This document shows positions 9,190 to 16,998 of a DNA stretch of 64,000 nucleotides, piece by piece. Source of the stretch: Candidatus Bathyarchaeota archaeon (GTDB lineage: Archaea; Thermoproteota; Bathyarchaeia; Bathyarchaeales; Bathycorpusculaceae); NCBI GenBank assembly GCA_026014725.1, contig JAOZHV010000044.1, forward strand, positions 278,272-342,271. Reading direction: 5' to 3'. The position numbers were made by a program, and so were the translations under genes. Positions within the stretch are counted from its first letter, which is position 1; every line of letters begins with the position of its first letter. The notes under the pieces were generated by a model that saw only the letters and a program-made list of their open reading frames with translations, was not told where the DNA came from and ran no database searches.

Positions 9190-9260
9190 AACGCCTCAGG
9201 CACCCTTTTTTGCAAAGTCTTTTTAATGATTAAATCGAAAGGGTTAGTGGGGAGAAGGCA

Positions 9261-9434
9261 ATGGAAGAAAAAAGACAAGTCTACACTATACAACCCAACT
9301 GCCAACATGACAAACAGCAAACTTATACACAAAAACGCTACGACATCCTAAACGGTTTTGAATTAACGTTCACGCGTTGTTTTAGTTGCCACAAAATTTT
9401 GGAGATACAAGCAAGAAAATTCACTAAGCACTAG
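9261..9434 (+). CDS. 57-residue Cys/His protein
   Basis: A short gene with an unusually clear Shine-Dalgarno, ggggagaagg, ending 2 nt before the ATG, and a TATA-like tttttaatgattaaat about 40 nt upstream. The product, which begins MEEKRQVYTIQPNCQHD and ends QARKFTKH, carries C14-x-H16 and C41-x-x-C44-H45, a spacing able to bind one zinc ion. It is basic and soluble. I do not recognise a family. Its signals for transcription and translation are better than those of many larger genes here, so I consider it real. It could be a small zinc-binding regulator or an accessory subunit; nothing in the sequence decides between these. It lies 71 nt after the OsmC gene on the same strand. Confidence 0.65.
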   Translation: MEEKRQVYTIQPNCQHDKQQTYTQKRYDILNGFELTFTRCFSCHKILEIQARKFTKH

Positions 9435-9538
9435 CTAACGATGTCAATTATGGCATGTTACCGTTCGCAAGAGTAACGTCTAATTGCATGTAGCAACAGC
9501 GCCAATTTCGGTACTGTTGTTTTAGCCCATTAATGTGT

Positions 9539-10027
9539 CTATGTGTAACCATAGATGTCTATGACTTCAACTTGAGGTGAAACGTCCCACTCCACACCAC
9601 CCATATCTCCTATACCCTTAAGCGACGAAGAAGCAGAGATTATGTGTTGAGGTATTCCGAAATTAAGAGTGGGAATCATCCCCGGACTAATTATATCGCC
9701 ATTCCAACAGGGAGTGTAACTTCCATAATCAATACTCTCAGTAAGCACTGTGCCGTTAAGACAAGTATATTGATAAACAATGGTCAGATTGTCGACAGCT
9801 TTGGCAATAGCAACTATGACATAATCAGGACCTGTTGCATCAAGAATTATTTCCCGTGTCTGAAGCTCGATTCTTTTCCCGTCTGGACTTTGAATTCCTG
9901 AGGCTTGCTGGTTTTCTAAACCTTTCGCACCAGTAGAGTAACTTATTATATAACTAGTAGTCGCACTAACTAGCATTGCTAGAAGAAGTATGGCTAAATA
10001 TTTCGCTTTTTCATTCATTTTTACCAT
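9539..10027 (-). CDS. Membrane-anchored exported protein, unknown
   Basis: A 162-residue protein with an N-terminal membrane anchor or signal peptide at about residues 8-30 (YLAILLLAMLVSATTSYIISY) and a soluble beta-rich domain outside (REIILDATGPDYVIVAIAKAV). Two cysteines (YTCLNG, TPCWNG) could form a disulfide in the exported part. I do not recognise a family. The ATG at 10027 has another ATG three codons in; both keep the anchor. It is monocistronic: an AT-rich gap separates it from the divergent aspartate kinase gene, and the downstream neighbour is on the other strand. Confidence 0.65.
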   Translation of the reverse strand: MVKMNEKAKYLAILLLAMLVSATTSYIISYSTGAKGLENQQASGIQSPDGKRIELQTREIILDATGPDYVIVAIAKAVDNLTIVYQYTCLNGTVLTESIDYGSYTPCWNGDIISPGMIPTLNFGIPQHIISASSSLKGIGDMGGVEWDVSPQVEVIDIYGYT

Positions 10028-10152
10028 CTTTTACTAAGTTCAGGCTGTTATGCTATATAATTTACTAATACTTCGAGAATACAACTGTCGTTTGACTAGA
10101 AAATTATTAAAGCTAGATTCTGTCTGCTAACTCCTAATAGGGTGGAATCGGC

Positions 10153-11532
10153 ATCAAAGCGCTTTCAATAGCAAAATTCGGCGGCAGCCTCCTAGACACA
10201 GAAGGCAAAAGAATCCCCAAAATCATAAAACGCATAAAGGAAATTAACCGAAAAGACGGTTTTGGACCAGTCGTCGTGTTTTCCGCGCCCATAGGCTGCA
10301 CAGATACGCTCATAAGAATCGGCGAATCATACGCACAGGGAACTCCGCTTTCTCTGGAGCCTGTTTTTGAAGTTTACCAAAGATTAGCAAAAAGCCACGT
10401 TAAAGGGGAATGGCAAAGGCAAGCCGCAGACGACTTGGAAAAGTACAAGGCACAAACACAGGCGGCTCTTGAGGACGTTAACAAGCGTTTCAGCGGCAAC
10501 ATCAAAGCACGCATCCTCACGCTCGGCGGAGAACTCGCCATGTCCAAGCTGGCAGACTATATTTTGAAGAGCAACGGTTTAGACTCATGCGCCCTCTCAA
10601 CTCAGGATTGGCCTGTTGTTACTGACGACAATTTTGAGGATGCCATACCCAATTATGAGTTAAGCAAGAAAAGAATCCACTCACTAATTGAACCGCTTGA
10701 AGAAGGCAAGATTGTTTGTATGGCAGGTTTCTTGGGTGTCACTGCAGATGGGCTTGAAACGATTTTGGGCAGAGGCGGCTCAGATTTGACTGCGGTTTTT
10801 GTTTCATGTATTCTTAAGGATGTTTACGCAACCCAGACACTCCTCTACAAGGATGTGCCAGTGCAAAGCGCTGACCCCAAAGTGGTCAAGGGACAAAAAA
10901 CCGAACATGTTAAAGCACTAACCTATAACGAGGCGCATAAGGCTTCGATGATGGGGATGAAAATTGTGCAGAGCCCCGCCATTGCCATGGCAAGACGCTT
11001 CAGCCAACCATTGATTGTGGTGCCCATTGACGAGCCCAAAATGAGCTCAGTAATCCAAGCTGAAGAGAGCGGGGGCGAAGTCGTAAAGTGCCTAGCAGGC
11101 AAATCAGGCTGTGCCATCGTCTCAATGAATGATGAAAAAAGCCACTCGCTGGAAGATTCCTTGCGGATTTGGGAGCGCAGAAACGACTTCATGGACTTGG
11201 GCGCTGAAACCTTGGAAACAGGGGAGCGCATCCGCGACTTTCTCTTCTTAGACTCAGACTTTCTCAAGAAGAATGAGGAGAAACTCAAGGGCTTTGACGA
11301 GGACATGAAAATCGAATACGGCTTAGGCGTAGTCACACTCATCGGTGACAAGATGAAGGATTCTCCGGGCGTGGCATCAGTGGCGATTGGCGCTATCTCA
11401 GGCATCAACATCAAACGCGGCATTTTCGCACCGCACACATCGCAGATTATCTTGGTGGTTGAGGAAAAGAACGTTAAACCCACAGTGGCGGCTATTCACT
11501 TAAAAAAGCAAGAGATGAATCAGGCGCACTAA
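10153..11532 (+). CDS. lysC: Aspartate kinase (no canonical start codon)
   Basis: Phosphorylates aspartate to aspartyl-4-phosphate, the first step to lysine, threonine, methionine and diaminopimelate. The amino-acid kinase motif AKFGGSLLD is present near the N-terminus, then helices, a catalytic region (GRGGSDLTAVFVSCIL), and two ACT domains at the end (VVTLIGDKMKDSPGV; GIFAPHTSQIILVVEE), which bind feedback inhibitors. The frame upstream has TAATAG at 10135-10140 and no ATG, GTG or TTG before the GTG at 10276, which lies after the KFGGS motif and so cannot be the real start. An ATC at 10153 giving MKALSIAKFGGS lies 7 nt after GGGTGG (10140-10145). Either a rare AUC start or a one-base error explains it. 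From 10153 it is 459 residues, normal for the family. Confidence 0.85.
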   Translation: MKALSIAKFGGSLLDTEGKRIPKIIKRIKEINRKDGFGPVVVFSAPIGCTDTLIRIGESYAQGTPLSLEPVFEVYQRLAKSHVKGEWQRQAADDLEKYKAQTQAALEDVNKRFSGNIKARILTLGGELAMSKLADYILKSNGLDSCALSTQDWPVVTDDNFEDAIPNYELSKKRIHSLIEPLEEGKIVCMAGFLGVTADGLETILGRGGSDLTAVFVSCILKDVYATQTLLYKDVPVQSADPKVVKGQKTEHVKALTYNEAHKASMMGMKIVQSPAIAMARRFSQPLIVVPIDEPKMSSVIQAEESGGEVVKCLAGKSGCAIVSMNDEKSHSLEDSLRIWERRNDFMDLGAETLETGERIRDFLFLDSDFLKKNEEKLKGFDEDMKIEYGLGVVTLIGDKMKDSPGVASVAIGAISGINIKRGIFAPHTSQIILVVEEKNVKPTVAAIHLKKQEMNQAH

Positions 11533-11536
11533 ATCA

Positions 11537-12319
11537 CTATCCGCTTGCTTGGTAACTAACCGTGAAGCTTGAGCCATCACCGCCAAGAGATGAAACAGAA
11601 GCTAACTTGAAATTCTGCTGGTTAATCATATCCACCTTAGAGTAGCTAAAGTTGCCTATGCGACCTGTTGCATTATTTATGGTCACAAAACAGTCCTTGA
11701 AGGTGACGTTTCCAAAATCTGACAGAGAGCTGATCTGCCGGTTCACCGTCGGTCTTTCTGTAATCCAGTCACCTGATGAGCGCGAGGAATTGTAAATGAC
11801 GTTTTTGCCGAACCCCTGGCCGTTCGTAACATCCCTTATCTGTATGCTCCATTCGTCAGTATCTGGGTTAATCAAAGTAAGCGAAGCCATAACAGTATCT
11901 TGTGGGCGAATACTCATATCTTCTATTTTTATTGCAAAGTCAGGCAGCATCTCATACCAAGCATTATACGTCACTTGGCCGTTTACGACGTTGTGTTCTG
12001 TTCCCACCTGAATCAGCGTTGTATCTAATTGTCCACCAATTCCTATCCAAGCTGAAGAATAACCCGCCCCATTGGAATTGTTTACCGTGGGTACAACCCA
12101 CGAAGCGTTTATGGCAACCACCTCAAACTCTGGAGTAATAAAATCATTTGCAACAACATACCCAGCCCAACTTAGGCTTGAAATATTATGTCTCTCAGGA
12201 TTATTACTAAACAAGGATGAAAGATATGTCAACGAAGACATTGCAAGCATTAGTAACAGTACCCAAACTGCTCCAAGAGTAACAACACGCATTACAAAGT
12301 AGTTTCCTTTTGCCTGCAA
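11537..12319 (-). CDS. Glutamic peptidase, family G1 (eqolisin-like), membrane-anchored
   Basis: A 260-residue protein with an N-terminal membrane anchor at about 10-33 and an exported beta-sandwich domain that follows the eqolisin (scytalidoglutamic peptidase, Peptidase_A4/G1) pattern from end to end. The landmarks in order are SWAGYVV (50-56), ASWVVPTV (72-79), SSAWIGIGG (88-96), IQVGTE with Q104, TYNAWYEMLPDF, DWITERP with E188, and DFGNVTFKD. Gln and Glu at these two places are the catalytic dyad of the family, and both are kept. These peptidases work outside the cell at acid pH in fungi. The TTG start has aggag upstream at about 12333-12337. The gene is convergent with aspartate kinase. 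Confidence 0.82.
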   Translation of the reverse strand: MQAKGNYFVMRVVTLGAVWVLLLMLAMSSLTYLSSLFSNNPERHNISSLSWAGYVVANDFITPEFEVVAINASWVVPTVNNSNGAGYSSAWIGIGGQLDTTLIQVGTEHNVVNGQVTYNAWYEMLPDFAIKIEDMSIRPQDTVMASLTLINPDTDEWSIQIRDVTNGQGFGKNVIYNSSRSSGDWITERPTVNRQISSLSDFGNVTFKDCFVTINNATGRIGNFSYSKVDMINQQNFKLASVSSLGGDGSSFTVSYQASG

Positions 12320-12497
12320 AAATATTCACTCCTTTCTGTTTTGTTTAGAGAATAATTCTTGGATCAAAACTGCTGAAGATTATCTTCTTATTTTTATATA
12401 CTGCTGAAAGCATAAAGGTGTTTGTTGCAACAACCTGTTACATTAAATCGCAAAAATAAGAATCAAGCTTAATTGTTAGTTTTATTTCGTTTATTTT

Positions 12498-13334
12498 ATG
12501 TTTCAAGTTAAAGTGATGAGCGTTGAAGACTATCCCTTCGCGGTGCGGCTTGCAAATACCATGAACTGGAACATGACCAGACAAGACCTTGAGTTCATCG
12601 CTTCGCTTGAACCAGAAGGTTGCTTTGTGCTCGTTAAGGGCGCGGAACGGGTGGGTATGGTTACCTGTATCAGCTATGGCCTCGTAGGCTGGTTTGGCAA
12701 CCTTATCGTCAAAGAAGGAGAACGTAACAAGGGTGCAGGAACCCTATTGGTGAAGCATGCGATTGATTATTTTCATGGCAAAGGCATAGAAACCGTAGGG
12801 CTTTACGCTTATCCCCAGCTTACAAAATTTTATACCAACATTGGGTTCAAACATTATGAAGACTTTGCTGTTATGCAAGCAACACCCACTCAGAGTATAG
12901 AGAAAAATCTGCTCAATGTAACACCGCAGAATTTGCAAGCAGTGGCAGAATTTGATAGGTGCTGTTTTGGTTGGGACAGGCACAAACTACTGGAAGCAAT
13001 TGTTTTAGCCAAGGGCAATTTTGGCTACTTTTACTCAGAAAAAGGCAAGGTTGTGGGGTATGTATTAGCTAAAAATTACGGAAATATGGCTGAGGTTGGA
13101 CCCTTAGTGTGTCAACCTGGCCGTTTAGATGAAGCCAAACAACTTCTCGAATGCGTCCTCGGTAAACTGGTGGGTTTGAGCGTTTATCTTTGTGTGTCGA
13201 AGAATGAAAACGTCTTTATCTCTAAACTTGTGAATATTGGATTTACAGAGAAATTCTCGGTGGCACGAATGTTTTTAGGACATGTTGCAACGAAAGATTG
13301 TATATATTTAGCAGAGTCTCTTGAAAGAGGATAA
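12498..13334 (+). CDS. GNAT N-acetyltransferase, two-domain (YitH/HolE4-like)
   Basis: A 278-residue acetyltransferase. The N-terminal GNAT domain (1-130) has the acetyl-CoA loop VKEGERNKGAGTLLVKHAIDYF and the C-terminal LYAYPQLTKFYTNIGFKHYED. The second half (about 150-270: FDRCCFGWDRHKLLEAIV; YVLAKNYGNMAEVGPLVC) fits the Acetyltransf_18 type found after such a domain in YitH-like proteins. It transfers an acetyl group from acetyl-CoA to an unknown amine. The ATG is the first start, with little Shine-Dalgarno, so it may be leaderless. Its last bases overlap the next gene by 14 nt, indicating co-translation with the orphan 461-residue protein. Confidence 0.8.
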   Translation: MFQVKVMSVEDYPFAVRLANTMNWNMTRQDLEFIASLEPEGCFVLVKGAERVGMVTCISYGLVGWFGNLIVKEGERNKGAGTLLVKHAIDYFHGKGIETVGLYAYPQLTKFYTNIGFKHYEDFAVMQATPTQSIEKNLLNVTPQNLQAVAEFDRCCFGWDRHKLLEAIVLAKGNFGYFYSEKGKVVGYVLAKNYGNMAEVGPLVCQPGRLDEAKQLLECVLGKLVGLSVYLCVSKNENVFISKLVNIGFTEKFSVARMFLGHVATKDCIYLAESLERG

Positions 13335-14706
13335 AACCTTGATACATGACGATTACTGTACTTGTCTGCTTAAAGATTTCCTTGATAATTCATGGTCAAC
13401 CATAAAGGTACTGGCAGAAGCAATTTCGAGCCCCACGCAAGAAAAGACTCGAAGAAAAATAATGTTATTCCAATGCGACGAGGGGCAAAAGAAACTTGTT
13501 GAGTTTGATGATGACCGCTTTTTTTTGAGAGGCTCAATTGAGTATTCGAACCCCCAGTTAACTGTCGAGGAAGTTCAGGGCGTCATTGGCACACGTATGC
13601 TTGAAGTTTGCGCCAACTACTTTGCCAAGTGTGGTCTACACCAACCAGATGCAAATGACATCGTTCAGCTTTGTGAGGCATTAAAGAAACCTCCTGAAGG
13701 CTACATCGTGCCCTTCCTGCTAAACACTGACGATGTTGAACTTGACAGGTACTCAATGAACCCGCTAAAAAACTCCATAGTGGAGAGTGGGCAAAGTGCT
13801 TTTCCCGCCGCTTACGTAAACACTGACCAGCTAAAGGTTGATTGGGATTTTGTGAAAAAGTATGAGGGTACCTTAATCACAAAAAAAGAGGCTGAGTTCA
13901 TAAGCGAAAACCTTGAAAGCACTAAGGGTAACTATCTTGATTTTGTTGACTGCGTGAAGCACAAGCAACTTGAAGACCTCTCCAAGCTTTTCGGCATGGA
14001 CTTATCACTGTATTCTCTTCGTATGCCCCTCTCCACCCTGCAAACGGAAGGCAAAGACGGCTTGTTGCACTATATTATTAGTGAGAGCCACCGCGACTAC
14101 AACGCCATCAAAGAAGCATACTCCTGCATGGGAAGAAGCATGTCAAAACGAACAACGCTGTTAACGGTGCCGCATTCAAAAAAAGGCTACGGCTCCAAAC
14201 GGGCAGCACGAGGCAAAATCCACTTTGACGACAGCAAACTGCGAGATGTCAACGTCAAATATCAGAACACTGAACTCTACCCCAACGACATTGATCCCAA
14301 AGACGTAGCTGTTGCAAAAGCCAGCGACGACTTTACAGTGCCAGGCGAAAAACTCGCAAACTACAACTTCGAGGAGACCCCCTCTTCACCGCAGTTCTTC
14401 CTCTACTCTTTAGGTTCACCTGAAGACGCTGCGGTTTGGCATGGCGTAGGCTTGTATGCCTCCCCTCAGCTTTTGCAAAGTTACGCTTCCGCTAGAAAAG
14501 TTTGCAGAAAGGGCACACTAATGGCAAACATAAGCCAAAAATACAACATAAAACTCGACGTTCCACTGCAGTTTAATCTTACGCCAAACAGCATGTGGAG
14601 CCACCCTGTTCACCGAAACATAGATGCCAGCATCGGCACCGTAGAAAATATTAAGCAACTAGTACGACAGGGAATGAGGCTCGAGTACCTATCAGCTTTC
14701 AAATAG
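13321..14706 (+). CDS. Orphan 461-residue protein
   Basis: I do not recognise this protein. It is soluble, with no signal peptide or membrane helix, mixed alpha/beta in character, and contains scattered cysteines without a metal-binding pattern. The first third (RKIMLFQCDEGQKKLVEFDDDRFF) looks like a beta-rich domain, the middle is helical, and a basic stretch near 295-312 (KKGYGSKRAARGK) could bind nucleic acid. The end (WSHPVHRNIDASIGTVENIKQLVRQGMRLEYLS) is compact and conserved-looking. The TTG start overlaps the GNAT gene by 14 nt. It is followed after 16 nt, with a GGAGGAG ribosome-binding site, by the HExxH protein, so the three genes form an operon. A joint role as an acetyltransferase, substrate and protease group is only a guess. 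Confidence 0.65.
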   Translation: MKEDKTLIHDDYCTCLLKDFLDNSWSTIKVLAEAISSPTQEKTRRKIMLFQCDEGQKKLVEFDDDRFFLRGSIEYSNPQLTVEEVQGVIGTRMLEVCANYFAKCGLHQPDANDIVQLCEALKKPPEGYIVPFLLNTDDVELDRYSMNPLKNSIVESGQSAFPAAYVNTDQLKVDWDFVKKYEGTLITKKEAEFISENLESTKGNYLDFVDCVKHKQLEDLSKLFGMDLSLYSLRMPLSTLQTEGKDGLLHYIISESHRDYNAIKEAYSCMGRSMSKRTTLLTVPHSKKGYGSKRAARGKIHFDDSKLRDVNVKYQNTELYPNDIDPKDVAVAKASDDFTVPGEKLANYNFEETPSSPQFFLYSLGSPEDAAVWHGVGLYASPQLLQSYASARKVCRKGTLMANISQKYNIKLDVPLQFNLTPNSMWSHPVHRNIDASIGTVENIKQLVRQGMRLEYLSAFK

Positions 14707-14722
14707 GAGGAGCATCAGTGCT

Positions 14723-15247
14723 GTGTCGCCAGTAGAATACATGCTGTTTCGAATCCTGCGCCAGCTCAGAAAACTACCTGTTAACATATTGGGCATCGGA
14801 AACCCCAAGGTCATTTTTACGGATTATTTTAAAGGCTTTGAAAACATTCCCGCTGTGCAGGGGATTTTCGGAGAAAAAACCAGCGAGGTTCTTCGCAATC
14901 TTGTGGTAGAGCTTAGCTGGGTGAGCGGCTACATGTACGTAGACGGCTCAGATGGTCACTTGGTTATTAGCAAAAACTACTTAACAACAGGCAACAAAAC
15001 AGACATCTACTTAGATTTAATTCACGAACTCTACCATGTTAAACAATTTTTAGAAGGCAGAGAACTCTTCGACACAAGATACGATTATGTAGAACGACCC
15101 ACAGAAATAGAAGCTTACCGCTACGTCGTACAAGAGGCAAGACGGCTGGGTTTGAGCGAGGAACGAATCTGCTCATACTTAAGGACTGAGTGGATGAGCG
15201 AGTACGATTTAAAAAAGCTGGCAAAATCAGTTAACCTCTCATGTTGA
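14723..15247 (+). CDS. Small HExxH metalloprotease-like protein
   Basis: A 174-residue protein with the zinc-protease motif HELYH (H101, E102, H105) and, about 27 residues on, RPTEIEAY, whose glutamate fits the third zinc ligand of a gluzincin. The arrangement resembles ImmA/IrrE-like minimal peptidases and SprT-like proteins, but I cannot place it in either. Start is GTG at 14723, 10 nt after GGAGGAG (14706-14712), one of the best ribosome-binding sites in the window. No signal peptide; cytoplasmic. Third gene of the GNAT/orphan operon. Its end overlaps the convergent glycosyltransferase gene by 9 nt. Confidence 0.7.
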   Translation: MSPVEYMLFRILRQLRKLPVNILGIGNPKVIFTDYFKGFENIPAVQGIFGEKTSEVLRNLVVELSWVSGYMYVDGSDGHLVISKNYLTTGNKTDIYLDLIHELYHVKQFLEGRELFDTRYDYVERPTEIEAYRYVVQEARRLGLSEERICSYLRTEWMSEYDLKKLAKSVNLSC

Positions 15248-16438
15248 CAGCACTTCTCTGTAAACGTTGAGCACTTTTTGGGCGCAAATGTCCCAAGTAA
15301 AGTTTTCAGAGACAAACTTGCGACCGCTAGCACCCATCTTTTCTCTCAGAGTTTTGTCTGAAAGAAGCTTAAGCAAGGCATCCGTTAACGCATCAACACT
15401 TCCTTGCTTAGCTAAAAAGCCAGTTTCTCCGTCGCGGACAGCTTCTTTGACGCCGCCTACATCAAAAGCAACAACAGGCTTACCTGACGCCTGCGCTTCA
15501 AGCAACACTATGCCTTGCCCCTCCTGAATCGATGGCAAAACAAACACGTCAGCGCAGTTGTAGAGTGCACCAAGCAAATCTTCTTTCACGTTACCAATAA
15601 ACATGAAGTTACCCAAAAGATTAGCAGCCTGCAGAGTGGCTGTCAACTCTTTTTTTTGGGAACCTTCACCGACAACTAAAAACTTCGTTACAGGATATTC
15701 GGCTACAATCTTTTTAGCAGCCTCAACCAGAAAAGACAAGCCTTTCCGCGGAATTAAACTTCCGACAAAAAGCACACATGGCTCATTGCCTAAGCCGAAC
15801 TGCTCTTTTACTGCCTCAACATTCGATATGGGCTTAAATTTCTCTACGTCAACACCGTTTGGGACAATCCGAACCTTACTTGGCTCAACACGGTAATGGC
15901 GCTGAATTTTTTCCAGTGAATACTTGCTTATTGTAATGATAAGCGTTGCATCCTTAGCTGTTTGTGCTTCTAAGTTGGCAAGCCTTCGCATAAATCGATT
16001 AGCAACCCTGCTACGGAAGGTTTGGTAACCGTTTTTCTTTGCTTGCTCATACTCATCAGCCAGAACCCCATGGATTGTATGTATGAATGGCTTGTTGATG
16101 CCCAGTTTATGGAGTGCTTTGGGAAAACCATAGCCGCTTACCGCATGAGCTTCATAAACATCAGCGTCTATCTCGCTGGCTTTTTTGGTTAAGCTGCGGT
16201 TGAAATACCAGTTGTCTATGGGATAAAGCTTGTCGGTGGAAGGGCAGGGAACTATTTTGACTCCATTTATTGTTGTTGGCGTTGTGAAGCCTGCTTTTGT
16301 GCCGCTGTAAACGGTGATGTCAGCTTGGTTTTGCAACCGCTTGGCAGTTTCGATTATGCGACGCTCTACGCCTCCAAAGTACAGGTGAGGCGGTTGGGTG
16401 TTGAAGACAGCTAACCGAAACTTTTCCATACAGCGCAC
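15239..16438 (-). CDS. Glycosyltransferase family 4
   Basis: A 399-residue GT-B fold retaining glycosyltransferase. The N-terminal acceptor domain begins LAVFNTQPPHLYFGGVERRI, with the Gly-rich GGVE loop. The C-terminal donor domain has VLFVGSLIPRKGLSFLVEA and the EX7E region EGQGIVLLEAQASGKPVVAF, where the glutamates hold the nucleotide sugar. It transfers a sugar from a nucleotide donor to a lipid or glycan; the substrate is unknown. The longest start is GTG at 16438, but the ATG at 16429 (MEKFRLAVFN) fits family N-termini better. It is isolated from other glycan genes. The region upstream holds a large repeat cluster instead of an obvious operon partner. Confidence 0.88.
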   Translation of the reverse strand: MRCMEKFRLAVFNTQPPHLYFGGVERRIIETAKRLQNQADITVYSGTKAGFTTPTTINGVKIVPCPSTDKLYPIDNWYFNRSLTKKASEIDADVYEAHAVSGYGFPKALHKLGINKPFIHTIHGVLADEYEQAKKNGYQTFRSRVANRFMRRLANLEAQTAKDATLIITISKYSLEKIQRHYRVEPSKVRIVPNGVDVEKFKPISNVEAVKEQFGLGNEPCVLFVGSLIPRKGLSFLVEAAKKIVAEYPVTKFLVVGEGSQKKELTATLQAANLLGNFMFIGNVKEDLLGALYNCADVFVLPSIQEGQGIVLLEAQASGKPVVAFDVGGVKEAVRDGETGFLAKQGSVDALTDALLKLLSDKTLREKMGASGRKFVSENFTWDICAQKVLNVYREVLST

Positions 16439-16524
16439 TTCTGGCTTATTGTTAAGCGTGGTTTAGATATAAGTTCAACCTATAACTTTTGACTTTGCTT
16501 ACATTCAGGTTGCTGACGCAGTGA

Positions 16525-16970
16525 ACATATTTTGCATCCTAATATTAAATTTATGCACCTAAACCTATAGGGTCTGTTACCATTGATTTAACTACAAACA
16601 ATTGAATGCTGCTTGTTACTGCGTACAACCAAGACCCTTAATGTACGTGGTAAACCTGCCGCAAGCCATGTACGTAGTAAAACGAACGCTCACCAACATA
16701 TTTGGAGCATATTAGAAACTCATTGCAGAAACCTATAGAGGGGTAGGTTGGTGTTTTGGAATTTTTTAGTTGTTGGTTTTGTTGTTTTTACTGCGACCAT
16801 CCGTTACTACGACCATTGCGGTTGCTGTTGCTCTCATGGGTTGGTCGTAGTAAAACTCCCAAGTACCGCGATAGCTAACTCCTTGATAGTCGTAGTAAAA
16901 CCGCCACAGCAACCCAGCACCTAAACTTGCTTTATATAGGGGGATAGGGTCTATGGCAGAGCAACATAAA
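16525..16970 (+). repeat. Modular intergenic repeat cluster 1 (A-B-A-B-C)
   Basis: This 560-base gap holds a modular repeat seen again at 24.25, 25.8-26.25, 36.15-36.47, 41.85-41.97 (reversed) and 59.3-59.45 kb. Module A, about 52 bases (16696-16748, starting acatatttggagc and ending gaggggtaggt), has a worn copy at 16525-16573. Module B is a short motif GTCGTAGTAAAA or GTACGTAGTAAA at 16641, 16668, 16841 and 16888, with reverse complements TACTGCGACCAT and TTACTACGACCAT at 16788-16816, so stem-loops are possible. Module C (16926-16970) contains ctttatataggggg and ends gcagagcaacataaa. A short frame on the minus strand within it is not convincing. No transposase, and no target-site duplication that I could see. 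Confidence 0.7.
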
Positions 16971-16998
16971 TCCAAAATCATCGTTAAAATGTTGCAGT

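Noticed and set aside
10923-11483. A 186-residue frame antisense to aspartate kinase
   Set aside because: It is a shadow of a clear kinase gene and has no features of its own.
16766-16981. A 71-residue frame on the minus strand in repeat cluster 1
   Set aside because: It is made from repeat modules B and C; no homologous frame is kept in the other copies.
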